DNA of 64,000 bases from NCBI GenBank assembly GCA_013368315.1, contig JAACJM010000084.1:124001-188000 (forward strand), given 5' to 3'. Below the pieces are notes generated by a model, which was not told where the DNA came from, did not search any database, and saw only the letters and a list, made by a program, of their open reading frames with translations. Below, piece after piece: positions 32,350-44,671 of this stretch (position 1 is the stretch's first letter; each line of letters begins with the position of its first letter). This DNA comes from Tetrapyrgos nigripes. Its lineage: Eukaryota > Basidiomycota > Agaricomycetes > Agaricales > Campanellaceae. Made by a program: the position numbers and the translations under genes.

Positions 32350-33141
32350 GCTACCTATTTAGATGCTCAACAGGCAAGGGGAAGCCTCATACCTTGCCAT
32401 GTGAAGGACTGGCCCCTTACCCCAGTTTATGGGGAAGTCAGGAAGGAAGGGATAAGTAGAAGTCAACATGATCAGGTGACCATTTCTTGATGCGCTTATT
32501 GGAGTAACTGTACAGTTCTGTGGTGAATTTTCCACTTGGTAATTGGTTAAGCTACTTCTCCAGTGCTAGCTTAGTTCTGAGTCAAGAATCAACACATCAA
32601 GTCAAACCTCTGAAGTTCTAAATATAGGATGAAGGGGGTCTGGGCCAGTGCTGAGGTGTGGCAAATATGAGGCCGGAAGGTGCTGACACAAAAGATATAA
32701 AGCCAAGTTGGTAATAGTAAAAAAATGAGGGATTTCAAGTCTAAAACTTGTAAGAGAAAGATGTATAGGAAGAAATGAGTACGAGATAGGCTGATGGAAT
32801 TGGTATAAAACATGTACCAGGCATGATACATGTATGAGTGTGGTGGGAGTCAAGAGAAATGAAAATATACTAGCAAATAAGGAATAATGAATTTGTAAAA
32901 CAAATGGAAAAGAACTGAGAAGATGTATGGTTGAAGAAGAATAATGATAAAAGAAAAGATAGGGGCCATGACTTACATGTCACTTGTTACTGATAGATCT
33001 ACACGTCTAGGGGCTGGCTATGCGTGACGCATCCTCATATAATACCAGAAACGGTATTACAGCGCAGGAATGATAAATACACATTGTTTTCTATTTGACT
33101 TCTTTACTATTTACCTGTCACAAATCGCCAGTCTGTTCAAG
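32350..33141. other. gene-free stretch between LTRs
   Basis: It starts with the GCTAC duplication. No supported coding frame. The last 26 bases (33116-33141) contain the primer-site sequence AGTCTGTTCA next to the third LTR, and an inverted match to that LTR's far end. Confidence 0.4.
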
Positions 33142-33566
33142 TGTCAGGAACGTTATCACTTAGCAATAACCACCCAAGTCACACAATGAATCAATAGATT
33201 GACGAGTTACAAATGAGACAATATAGAGAGAGAGGGAGAGAGAGATATAGAGACAAGTAGAGGATGAGTAGCTGACTATACTCGACACTGCACTGTACTG
33301 AGAGTGGAGTGGAGATGAAGTGAACAGACTGAGGAACTAACTACAAGTCCTTGGGTATATATGTCAAGGAAGTGAATTGAGAATAAGTGAATAAGTGGGA
33401 ATGTCCATGGAGATAGGAATTGGAGGAGATAAATGATGAACATGTCAGATCAAGTGATGGTAACTGTAGACAGAGAAGATGATGATGGGAAATATGAGAG
33501 AAATGAATAGTAGTCCGTGGAGTTAAGAAATGAATAGGGAGGTGAATAGACTGGCGATTCATGACA
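33142..33566 (-). mobile_element. third LTR of the chromovirus-2 family, with adjacent primer site
   Basis: 425 bp, TGTCAGGAACG...ATTCATGACA, homologous to the LTRs of element 2 but clearly diverged. It keeps TGAACAGACT at 33321-33330 and the adjacent internal AGTCTGTTCA at 33130-33139 with the same 2-base spacing. It is therefore a 5' LTR with a stub of internal sequence, not a clean solo LTR. It contains a (GA)n tract near 33222-33245. Confidence 0.85.
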
Positions 33567-35654
33567 TTACCATTAAGAGAATACAAGTACATGTGAAGAG
33601 ACTACCAAACTGCTTCACTTGTGGATTGAGTCTTCATGAACAGAATTGGGCATTGAGTTGAAATATACAGACACCTTAGAGCCAAGAATATATTCAAAAG
33701 GGAAGGGAAAGAGAACCGAAATAATGTCAACAAGTGATGCAGCACCGCTGCTATGAAAGAAATCATAGCTAAGCTTGCACAGAAGCAACATTAAAGAGGG
33801 CAACAAAGCAGAGAGGTACAAGTCAACATCATTGTAGGGGAAAAGGAAGAAAGGTCCAGTTGGACATGTCAAACTCTGTATACAGTCGGAAAAGAAACAG
33901 AAACCCTGATTGGAGTGTCCAGTATGCGGAAAGAAATGGACAGGAGAAATCAGGACATAATTGACATAGCCACCTGCAGAAACACAGTGTAAACAACTCA
34001 GCCTCATTATTCGGCCTCGTAACTCAGTCAAGCATCCACTCCTGCATCGTCACCTGTATCTTCATGCACATTGTTCTCTGGCATCAGGTGCACCTTCATC
34101 TACACAAACCCTGATGGTTTACTTGAAGATGTTCCTTGACCTGTGTACCTCACACATATCACTCAACAGGCGCACTATAGGAGCCAATCATTCTTCTGTA
34201 CACTCTGCCGCAATTGTACTGAGTGCCTCAGTGACGTTCTTTTTATTACCTGGTCTGGATTGGATTTTGTGTATAGTGGGATTTGTAGTGATTATTCTTG
34301 CTGGATTTTATATAGCGTTGACTGTCTTGATCCTGTTCACTACTACATTCTGTGGGCCACTTGTCTATTCCCAAAAAGTACAATTCAAGTAGATTTTGAC
34401 TGTCTTCCTGTGAAATCATTTGTGACTCCTTCATGCAAAAGTGAGTACATGAGAATGCACTAGGTGCATAGTCATACAATACACTACAGAAACTATGCAA
34501 TATGTCATATGAATCATCCATGATATATATTTTCATTCACAAAATGCATAATTATGCTTTTTTTGCATGAAGGTGCATCTGAGGCTTTTCCTGATGTCTT
34601 GCTATAAGAGATCACTGAGAGAGTGGGGAACTCCCTGTAGTTATGGCAAGGGATACCTTGTGGATCATGGCAGTGGATAGGCTGGCTGCCCATGGACCAT
34701 GATTTTGTCAGCACTATTAATATGGAAAGCAATGAGCAATAGTCGCCTGGAGTACACAGACACAATTGTTAGTGTTCAGATATCATTCAAGCTAAGGAGA
34801 CTGACTGAGCTTAAGCTGCAGTTCTGTGTGACTAGTTTACATACTACATACTACCTCTAGCCTGAATTATAATCTATACCATTCCTCAAAGAAAAAAGCT
34901 AAGGCTCACTTGTGCATCTTTTCTCCAAAATGTAGCCAAATTTGAAAGAAGCCTTGGCACACATGTAACAGCTACAGAACAGTAATATGACTTAAGAGAG
35001 GAATCGTCTGCTTGCATGAGAGTAAGTAGCCAGTACATGGTGCCAGTGAAAGACCAAAGCAAAGGTGTTTGATCTCAACACAACCAAATAAACACCTCTC
35101 TCTCTCCACTGCAAAATCTTCCATCATAACTGTTGGAAGTCATTGTGCAATTTCTTCTTTCTCTCTGCCCACTGAAATCCATACCACATACCTGAAAATT
35201 TGAAATAACCGGGGTGGTTGGATAGTTCATGTCAAGGTCATTCTTGCAGGGCTATGGAGCAGGGTCTGAGGGAAGATAGGGTGCATACTTCATGTTGTTG
35301 AGAGTTTGCTGGTGTATGTGTCTTTCCTCCCCTTGCCTCAACTGACTCCAACATGACTTTTCTGCTTTTTCTTATTGACCTTGCCTCGTTCATCCTCCAT
35401 GTGGTGTTACCTCTGATTGTGGGCTTTATTTGTATAACTCCCCTCCTACCATTCCTGTTTCTGTTCTTTTCCCTTTGTTCTCCCTTTCCACTTCCACATT
35501 GACTTCATTCCATGCTATCTCATGCACTGGGACGTTCTGCGCTCTCTAGCCCTACTCATATATAAACAGCAGAATGGTGCCTGTTGAACTGGTGCATTTA
35601 CATGCAGCCATCAACCTTCTATGTTGAACAATAGAAGTACGTAGACAATAGATA
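33567..35654. other. gene-free stretch with a transposon end
   Basis: Two overlapping plus-strand ORFs at 34114-34463 are not convincing genes: neither frame shows conserved motifs and both overlap repeat ends. At about 34550-34597 the sequence TTTTTGCATGAAGGTGCATC TGAGGCTTTTCCTGATG matches the right terminus of the element at 14903-16679. The rest shows nothing recognisable. Confidence 0.35.
34550..34597. repeat. terminus of the CATCAGGAAAAGCC element family
   Basis: Ends GAGGCTTTTCCTGATG, the same as the right end of 14903-16679, with the same TGCAT-rich subterminal sequence. No matching left end was found within 600 bp, so it is a fragment or a rearranged copy. Confidence 0.6.
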
Positions 35655-38276
35655 CTAGTAAGAACAATAAGTAATTACCATGTTGGGGAGGAAATGGAAG
35701 GCATCAAGCATATGACCAATAGGTTCATGCAACTCAAATGAATCTTTGATGGCCCACACCAAGTGGTAGAACCATGAATCCTCCACTCTGTCCGCATGAA
35801 AGTCAGACATTGACAAGTGAAGGGAGTCCAACCATTCCCAGATATGGAGATTTAGAAGTAGTAAATCCTGCTGCACCACCGTACCATTGAGGTCATTATT
35901 GTCATGCTGTCGTAACAGTCTGCACAAAAGAAGACCAGCTACAGTGACAGTAATGGAAGGAGAGCACATGTTGGGTGCTGGCAATGATGAGGACAAAGGA
36001 AACAATGAAGAAAGTTGAAGAGGAATCACTTCTGTCAGGTCTGGGTAAGGATGTGCTACCGAGTCCTTTGTGCGACGTAAAATATCTTCAATATTGGTGG
36101 AAGTCAAGCAAGCCAGCAACAGAGAAGCTATATTCCAGAACAGCATGTAGGTTTACAAGAACTATCATTTTGAGCCGAGAAAACACATACCAACTAAGAC
36201 AGGAGCTGACGAGTCAGAAAGCGTCCTGGACGCAATTTCTCTATCCCCATATGATAAACTGTTGCCTCCCTCCTCATACTCCACCTCAGGTTCATGGAAC
36301 ACCATGTCTTCGTGTATTTCAGTGGTGCTGACGATGTCCACTACTGGCTTGTCCATTGTAGGATGATGTCCAGCTTTGGTGAGTCCTGTGAATGCTATAA
36401 GTCATACATCCAAAGAAACCAAGGTAATGGTAATGACTTACCCATCATGGAGCCCTTGGTAGGACTATACAACACTGAATGATAGAGAGGAATGACATTT
36501 CCTCTGTTCTTCTTGTAGGTGGACCAGTCATGGAAGTGAGAGACTTGTTTCTCATTACCATAGGGGTGATCAGACCTCGAGTCTGAGTTCCACTGTCTGA
36601 TGGCCTCCACCTCACATTGATCCGCATCAGATATGTCTGATAAATTGGTTTCATCGTCGTAGTTAGTGCCTACAGTGACGTCGTTGCCTTGCCATCCAGG
36701 GGGAAAACTTTCTCTTCTTGGATGATGGTGTGTTAGCAGGGACAGAACCTGAAGCAGGAGTAGAGTTACATAACGAGCAAGGTCATAGAGGCTAAAAAGA
36801 TATAGCAGTAAGCTTAATGAACGGCGGCAAGATAAAAAGCAAATTTTACTTGCTGCTGCAGACGTTGAGCTGTTAAGCTCAAAAAGGTTGGCATAGAAGT
36901 TGTTGTCAGAGGTTTCTTCAGCAGCAGTGTTCTGGGTACTGTCAACAACAGAAGCTAGATATGTATTGACATCATCTGGTTCGACATCATCAGCATCACT
37001 GATGTTGGAGGCTACCTCATGGACTGATTTTTCATCATCTGGATCTGAATCATCATGATAAGGGGCTATGGTAGGGGGTAAAAGCTTATATTTAGCCACT
37101 ACACAAAATAACAAGTAAACACATTAAGCACCACTCGGTCTGACCCGCACGTTGTCTAACCCCTCATCCCAGGAAACATCAGAGTCGCTGACAGTATCCC
37201 CGCAATGTTCCCGACCGTCAGACCCGCATATATTCAATTGACAGGCTGTATACACAGTGTTGCGATTGGAGCTGAGACGAGGAACATTGACGAAGGTAGC
37301 ATGCTCGTCCAGCTTGTCCAATACATCAGGAGTCCCTGCCTCGAGGCCATTGAGGGCAATATCGATGGTGTCCTAGACAAATACCATATTAACCAGAGGA
37401 AATAATGCACGACAAATGCCACACTCACCACAAGGATTCGTTGGCGCAATTCCAGATTTTTCGGTGCACCCAAGCTGGTTTTAGACCCAGCACAAGGTCC
37501 TTCCAGTGAACAAGCCACTTGGTTGGTTGTACCCAAGGGATAACAGCAGGCGTTGTTGCCTCTGACATTCCTGGCACAGATGGAATGCTCAAAGGCAGTA
37601 CCGCCCTTGTACTGTTTCAGATGGGAGCGAGGTTTGTCGGGACCGTTTTTGTTGGCAGGTCCAACGATGTCATTGCGTAGGGAATTGAGTCGTCTAATCT
37701 CCTCAGGGGACAAGTCCCTCCTACAATAAAAAGAAGCGTCAAATTAAGAATCTGAAAAGATAAAGAAATCACTTTGAAGTCGCCCAGGAACATAGGATGT
37801 CATCTTCTTCCCTACCAGACCCAGGCAATGGTCTCAAGAGAAGACGATCGCCTTTGTCGGGATCCAATTGGAGAAAGTCTACAAGGAGAAGATATGAAAA
37901 GAGAGTCTAATAAAGACAAAGATGTCATACCATCAAAAGTGAAACCTTCAGGCAGAGCACTGTTAGTGCCGAAGTCCTGTAGCTCTTTCATCCTCTCGTC
38001 GTCCATATCCATGTACAGGATGTAAATGCCCCCATGTGGCGCTGGAACCTTTGCATGTGAATTTGCACAATAGAAAGGTGGAAGGACCCAGTTACAAGCT
38101 GGAAGAACAATGCAAGTCCATTCAGGGCCAACGGGAGCAAACGGCCAACGACAATCCTCTGGATGGGACGCGTTGAAAAGAGAATACAATGACGAGCGCA
38201 TCTCTGAGTAATGTGTCACATCACATTCAGAGGGCGTAACGTTGGAGGACTGTGGTGTATTACAAGGGGAAGGCAT
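35655..38276 (-). CDS. eight-exon gene, Cys-rich N half, acidic middle, unknown function
   Basis: Exons (minus strand) are 37931-38276, 37773-37878, 37429-37720, 37133-37372, 36851-37099, 36442-36748, 36191-36385 and 35655-36127. Introns are 33-102 bp with GT...AG ends. Phase was verified for the first five. Exon 6 (36442-36748) can be read in two frames near its start, so that junction is tentative. The N half holds many cysteines (CDVTHYSE, CIVLPACNWVLPPFYCANS, HSICARNVRGNNACCYPLG, QVACSLEGPCAGS, ACQLNICGSDGREHC). The middle is Asp/Glu/Ser-rich (HDDSDPDDEKSV). The C part is ordered: HIWEWLDSLHLSMSDFHADR, WFYHLVWAIKDSFELHEP. Its Cys content could suggest a zinc-binding or disulfide-rich fold. 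No signal peptide is evident at this Met. Not recognised. Confidence 0.6.
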
Positions 38277-41200
38277 GGAGAAGAACAGGAAGGAGTTGGA
38301 TGTAAAGGAAAATTGTCAGATTTTCAGAGTATATCCATCAAGAAAAGCAAACAAACGAGCATGGGTCGTTGTCCATATTAAATAGATCTAGTCACTGGGA
38401 TGCCTTGATTTGCAATTGAGACAAATTGAAGAAGAGAGACCAAAAAAATAAGACCTGGTATACCACCCTTTGGAGTCCCCACATCCACCTTCACTTCCAC
38501 ATCCACTATGTCCACGGAGTAAACTCTCAAAAGCAGAAGAAGGTATGTAGAACGGATACCTAAATGTAGGAACAAGAGGATAAAGAACAGATAGCGGAGC
38601 CATAAAATTGAGACACCTACCGAAACAACCGTTAATCAAATATCATCACATAAGGGTGTACATGTCCCAACAGGAAAAGTAGTCACCTGCACAATGGGTT
38701 GGACGATGAACACTACTTGAAACGAAGCTTGCTCGATGTATGACAACATGAAACAAAACTTGAAAAGCGGGTAACCAATTATTGCGTCATAAGGATGCGA
38801 ATAAGGAATTCACCTCTCCGACTCCTGACTCCCAACGACTACTGATATAGACACCCAAATCCCGACATTTCAGACTCCTGATAAACCATACTCTGAACCC
38901 AAAAAGCCTGGTCATCCAACCCAATTGCGCATGACATCGAAATTCATACAAAAAGACTACACGAAACGCATAAGTACATCAGTAAAATGGCCACTCGCCT
39001 TTTCGGAACTTTCGGGTAGTTTTCACCTCAACGTCACATCATTACATGTATATACAAATGCCACACACCCCCGGTTATGGCAAGCATACAGCAACGAAAA
39101 TCGTTGATTCCCAGCAACTGGCAGTAAATCTGCGAATATCTCCAACCTTTTTCTCTTCTAAGGTAAGTACAAGCTCTTCCCATAAGTGGTAGGGGCCTAA
39201 AGGTACCTTGGAAGTACATCTGGAAGGTCAATACACGTGTCCAACATGGTTCAACATCTGTCCCGGGTCTTGTCCCGTCCTCTGCACATCATTATCGCAT
39301 GTTCCCACACCCGCTCATCACCATCACCATCCTCTGCTCATCGTCTCTCGCTTAATCCTCCGACATATCAACTCATATCATTCTCGTGTCCTACCATCAT
39401 CCACTCATCGTCTCTCGCTTAATCCCCCGACAGATCCCGTGAGCACGGCCTTCTTTCCTCCTACCTGTTCCCTCTCGCTCCCGTTTCCCTCCTTTCTTGA
39501 AGTTTCCCTGCAGCTGGTCTTATCTCTAGGCAATTTATCATGTACCGGGATAATAAGTACAGCCTGTTAGACGCCTAAATTACCCAAATTACCAGGAGTG
39601 CATGTATGTATGTGTGCTTTACATATGTAAGTAGTAGCCTGTGTTACGTTGCTCAGCGGGCTCCTAGCCAATGCACAATCCAGAAACTGGGTTCCGGATT
39701 TAAGCGGGTAAGCGGGGTTTAACCCAATCAGGAAGGTACGGAACTATGGCGCGCATGTTGGGTATCCCGCCCATCATGCTTCATTGACCGCTTTCTGGAA
39801 TAGAAGCCCGTATGACTGTACCTTCATTTCGAACATTTTGAAATGGAATTGTGTTACTTTTCTTCATCCAGTATTAGCTCCACTAACAATATTGACGGTG
39901 TTTGCGAGAGATATGCTTGATAAACTCATCTGGTAGACATTGAGGATTTTAATCTTCGATTAAAGCAAATACAAATCCTATCAATATTAAAACTCTTGGA
40001 TTATGTACAAAGAGCATTAAAGGCTCACCCCGCCAACATCGGATTAAGAATGAAAAACTGTACTGCTTGATTTCAGTGTAGAATGTACATGACGATGACG
40101 GCCCCAGAGATATAGATAGACACATGTGGCTTCGTATTAAGGAGCTCCGAGTCAATATTCATTGATTATGATAAGTATAAGAGACATAGTAGGCCATCCA
40201 ATGTATGTTCTAAACTTTGTTCATTTTGTGAACTAGATTTCACTGTAAACCTTGAATGAAATGCGTTGATATCTCATGGATACCTTCCAATACTGTACTA
40301 TATGTATATTAGAGCCTTTCAGTATTTTTTACAGATTTTTCTAGGTCCCTGCGAATGACACTATTCATGGTCGAAGTCTCATTTTGGGCTGGTTTTCCGT
40401 TGTTTTTCAGTAGCTCATGTATATCTGGTGCATCGCCGAGGATATGTCCGGAATAAAAATCCAGCAGGTACATGACCTCTGATAGATAAAATACCGAGCC
40501 ATCCGAGGTATGATATGAGTCCATAATATTCATTCCGAGTCGAGTCAAGATATGGCGATGGGTGCACAGTTGCCGTGAGAAAATGCCCGGACATAGCCGC
40601 AACGACTCTCAAACCGTCATATTCATGCAATACCATGGCGTCAACTCATCCTGTACACTGGTATAGCTAATGTACTGCAGCAGTTATATCTCTGTACCAG
40701 TGCCACCGTCCTTTTCCCCCATGTACCATAGTTCCAATCAGTACTGGTGCATCAAGTACATACTATAATACTTGCATTGCGCTTAGGCCAGCCGCCACAC
40801 ATAGATACATGGTACTTAACTATGCATCCAGCAAGTCTGTGAGAGTACTAGTATAACCAAGCAGAGCAGGATGGTGGTAGCAGCTTAGAAAATACATTTT
40901 AGCTGTAATCTACATGCTTTGTTCACTATGTTACATGTACAAGAAATGAGCAGGTAAAGGATGGGACAGCGCCCTCCCGACTCTTTACTAACCTGGAAAG
41001 ACATGCGGCAAAGACAATGACGACACTTAGAGTTATTCCCAATATATACTTAATGCCATTCTTCTTTTTACTGCTATAAACCATCTACATGTGTGCCTAT
41101 GTATGAGAATGAGCAGGGAAAAAGGCGGGACAGCGCCCTACCGACTCATTACTAAGCCAGAAAGTCATGTGGGTCCACCCCTGGCACTATCCTACCCATG

Positions 41201-41674
41201 CCCAATGGTCCCGCACACCCGGACACCTACCTACCTAGCCTCAAGTCCCTATGCCCAGCCAACTTTAAGCAACTTGGGGGGAGCTGCTGATAATGCCTTG
41301 TAGTCAAGCGGATCAGCGATCAAATAATCGCTTGTGTATATCCGGCTATTTGGTAATATCAGGTGATAGGCCTATTGGGATTGGGAAGGGATGAGAGAGA
41401 TGGGGATGGTTATAGCAGAGGAGATCAGGACGCACCGGAGGTTTGAGATAGCTCGTAACAGCGGCCGTCAACTGGTCCGGTTGTCTCCTAAACTGGCAAA
41501 TCTTTAAACCCATCTAGCCGTGCTCGCTTGGGCTGTTGGGAGAGGGATAGATATAACCCTACCGTCAGTATCCACTAGGCCAGTTATCTGTGTCCTCTAG
41601 GCACCTCCTCCTTCTCCTATTTCTCTTTATTGTCCCTCTCTTCTGACTCTGGTCACTCTCTCTACGTTTTCTTC
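38277..41674. other. intergenic, coding remnants only
   Basis: About 38388-38639 has a minus-strand frame that may be an upstream exon of the eight-exon gene. Around 39335-39430 a block CTCATCGTCTCTCGCTTAAT is directly duplicated 66 bp apart. Around 40315-40560 a minus-strand frame reads MNIMDSYHTSDGSVFYLSEV, YLLDFYSGHILGDAPDIHEL; it looks like a coding relic of unknown kind. GGACAGCGCCCT(C/A)CCGACTC is repeated near 40964 and 41126. No clear gene. Confidence 0.3.
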
Positions 41675-42735
41675 ATGTCAGAGGTGGAACCGTATGGAAT
41701 CGGTCACTTGTGAGTGCTATTGGTTTATACGATCTGAACTTGCTAAAAGTTTTCAAGCTCTCCAGAACTGGTGGACCGTGTCCTGGTATATGTATTGACT
41801 GTTCAGCTGCTCTGCCTCGCCAGGGTTTGCCGATTCTTAAAACTACGCACCAATGAGCTCTTCAAAAACGCTTTTCAGTTCTCCAAGTTATACAAGGACT
41901 ATTTCGACGACGACCGAATCCCGTTGCTTAAAGATCTTCAAAAATGCACTGGCTTCATCGTTTCTGGTTCCACTGTATTGCAGTTCTTGCTTCGAGAGTC
42001 TTGGCCATGCTCTGATCTAGACATATATGTCCTGTCTGGGTATGTAGAGAGTGTCGGAGATTTCCTTGATTCCAACGGTTACTGTTACCAGCCTCACGAT
42101 GCCCAACAGCATTCTTTCAAAGATGCTTTGGACAACAACTCGAAAAAAGACCTCAGGTACATAACTCAGGATTACGACAGCCAGGGAATCGATGACGTCT
42201 ATACCTTCAAAAGGGGACACTCTACCATCCAGATCGTCGCCTGCGTAGACTCAGTCACTGACATCATCCTATCGTTCCATTCCAGTGCGTTCCTTGTATT
42301 ATTGACTTGTGGTTTATTGACTGACAAGCTAATGTAGTGGTTGTCATGAATTTTGTCACCTTTGAAGCAGCCTATTCACTCTTTCCACACACTACTTTCA
42401 TCGACAATGTCACCATGAAGTGTTTTCCTTCAGTCTTCAGTCCTCCCAAATTCTGAGCAGCCCTTGGGAAATACCAAGCCAGAGGTTGATCAGTGATCCC
42501 TGAGCCCTCTGTGGGGGCTTTTACTGCTTCTGATGGAGAGTTGTCACATAATCACCGCCACATAGGTGACTGTCGTTGCTGGGTTATTCCTATGCATGAC
42601 CGTGAACATTCTGACACTGTGTTTAACCGATATTACACACAGTGGCATAAACGACCATGGGTCAAGTGCCCTGATGTCGATAACTGTCCTGGCCTTGCCA
42701 TGATTTCGTCCCTGTTGTCACTCAAGGGCATCTGG
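41675..42735 (+). pseudogene. F-box-like/nucleotidyltransferase-fold protein, truncated
   Basis: Exons are 41675-41709 (MSEVEPYGIGH), 41758-42284 and 42338 onward, with introns of 48 and 53 bp and matching phase. An F-box-like helix pair reads SPELVDRVLVYVLTVQLLCL ARVCRFLKLR. A nucleotidyltransferase-type motif follows: GFIVSGSTVLQFLLRESW PCSDLDIYV (G-S...D-L-D), then MNFVTFEAAYSLFPHTTF. This combination belongs to a large family in Agaricomycetes. Two in-frame TGA codons follow in exon 3 (after SPPKF and after YQARG), where related proteins usually have Trp. The reading frame then runs into the transposon dimer at 42736, so the 3' end is lost. Confidence 0.7.
42732..42735. repeat. candidate 4-bp target duplication CTGG, left
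   Basis: CTGG directly precedes TTTTTCAAGC; CTGG directly follows GCTTGAAAAA at 47172-47175. Confidence 0.5.
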
Positions 42736-43045
42736 TTTTTCAAGCTACTACTCAAGCTACCCGAGCTTGAGTAGCTTGAGTGTAGCTTGAGTGTAGCTTG
42801 ACTCTCCTTTTTGGGTGTGGCTGTGCTTATGCTACTGTAATCAACTTCACTACACTTCATTTCACAACAAGTTACTCACATTAGGTACGTTCAAAGTTAG
42901 TGTAGAAACGTGTAGAAACGTCTGTAGAAACCTTTGTAGAAATGTGACTACTTGTGACTACTTGTGACTAGATGTGACGACGCGTCTCGGCTAAAATTGT
43001 CTCTGCGTTGTCGACCTCAGATCCTCCCTCTACTCATCTCTACTC

Positions 43046-44638
43046 ATGATGAAGACTAAAAAGAAGGAACGCGACACCAACCAAACCTGCAGTCCCAATC
43101 TACCATGGGATAAAGACGACTATCAGCTGACCTATGCGTTACTCGCGGAGATGGAGAAGCCAGAAAACATGAAGGTATTAGTTGGTGGGAGTAAAAAGAA
43201 GATGAAAGGAGAGAGGAAGGAGGTACGTGCACCATTCTTTTCTGAAGAGCTCTATTGGCTTATTAACTCAATATATTATCAGAATACCAGTGGTAAAACA
43301 GAGATAGCTGTGTGTCAAGAGATAGCTGCAGCAATCCTTCCAGAACAAGCTTGTACCCCTGAAGAAAAGGTTGCCCTTGGTAAGAAGGTCAAAGCAAAGA
43401 TTCATTCGTGAGTTTATATCATCTTTAACCTTGTCCGAATTGTCTTTCTCATTAAATGTGGATAAGCCTCGTGAAAACATACAACAAATTTGCTCGCCAA
43501 CTTCGTGAAACAGGCAATGGTATACGAACTGATTCCGAGAGCCAGGCCAACACTGAGGGATCTCAGCATGAAGAGCTCAAGTTCTATGTTGGGGCAGATG
43601 GTCCTGATCAGTCTACTCCTGTGTTTGCAAAAAAATCTGTGGGTAAGTTCTCTAACTGTTATAACGTGTAGATTTTGCTCACATATCCTCTACAGATCAG
43701 ATAGTTGACGAGTGGGAGTTGTTTCCTCGTCTTCACCAGCTCTATTGTTCCCGCCCAATGTCATCCCAATTGCTGTTACAACTGGAATTGGTCCTGGAGG
43801 CCCTCGTACTCTTTGGATGCAACCTAGAGACGACCACGCTGGTGAGTCAGACCCAAACATTGACCCTACCTTGTCTGCACCTGTTCCACCTGGTATGCCA
43901 CCAGCCCCACCTCAGACCTTTGACGGATTCATGTCTCCTGTATCCTTGCCCCCACCTCAGACTTTTGATGACTCTATGACTCCAGTCTTCGACGATCCTG
44001 ACGTACACCCCCAGCCTCAAGTTCTACCTGTCCAACCTCCATATGTGGCACAGATAGCTGCACAGAATGTGTCGATACCTCTTTCACCTGTTGTGGGTCC
44101 ACCACAGTCGTTTACGACTCTGAAGACTGCTGCAACTACTCCGGCGACTGCTGCTACTACCTCACGCAAGAAGCCTCCGAAAGTATCGTCCCTTTCTCAT
44201 GAAGCCATCCAGCAAGCTTCCCTTTGTATCGAGGCAGTCACTCCAAAGCGTGGCAGTCCTCTCGAACAGTTGGTCGCATTGCAGGCAGAGTCATTCCGAG
44301 CTACGGCCCAACACAGAGTACAGGAGCAGAAGGATGCAAGGAGAACACAGCTGTTTGAAGAGTTTAAGGCTGGTTTATGGACAAAGGATCAGTTCAAGAG
44401 GCGAGCAGACGAGTTGGATGGTAGAATGCGGTCCCTTTCTATTTCACCTCAGAAGAAGCCTGCTCGTAAGTGCACTCGAGTGTCACCTCCTTCTTCACCA
44501 ACCCTACAGGTAGCGTCCTCTTCCCGCAGGGAGAGAGAGGGGTCACTTCCATGGCCAGGTGAGTTGGTTATCGAAAAAAGTGAAGAGGAAAAGAACACAT
44601 CTGATGAGGATAGTTCAGATACTAGTCTTGAAGAGTAG
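43046..44638 (+). CDS. PIF/Harbinger accessory Myb/SANT-like DNA-binding protein
   Basis: Starts MMKTKKKERDTNQ; the N part NLPWDKDDYQLTYALLAEME fits a Myb/SANT-like helix set. Likely introns are at about 43411-43459 and 43643-43695. After the second, the frame continues DQIVDEWELFPRLHQLY and then PRTLWMQPRDDHAGESD. A Pro-rich middle (PPGMPPAPPQTFDGF, repeated PPPQTFD) and a C-terminal helix region follow (LEQLVALQAESFRATAQHRV, LFEEFKAGLWTKDQFKRRAD). The protein ends in an acidic tail DEDSSDTSLEE with stop at 44636-44638. In this superfamily the partner binds the termini and brings the transposase into the nucleus. The exon junctions are my reading and not proven. Confidence 0.75.
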
Positions 44639-44671
44639 ATTATTTCCATTGTTCTACTTAGAAAGATGTGT

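Noticed and set aside
34114..34463. Two overlapping plus-strand ORFs, one hydrophobic (multi-pass-like)
   Set aside because: Hydrophobicity comes from T-rich sequence. The two frames compete, there are no flanking splice signals, and they lie next to a transposon terminus.
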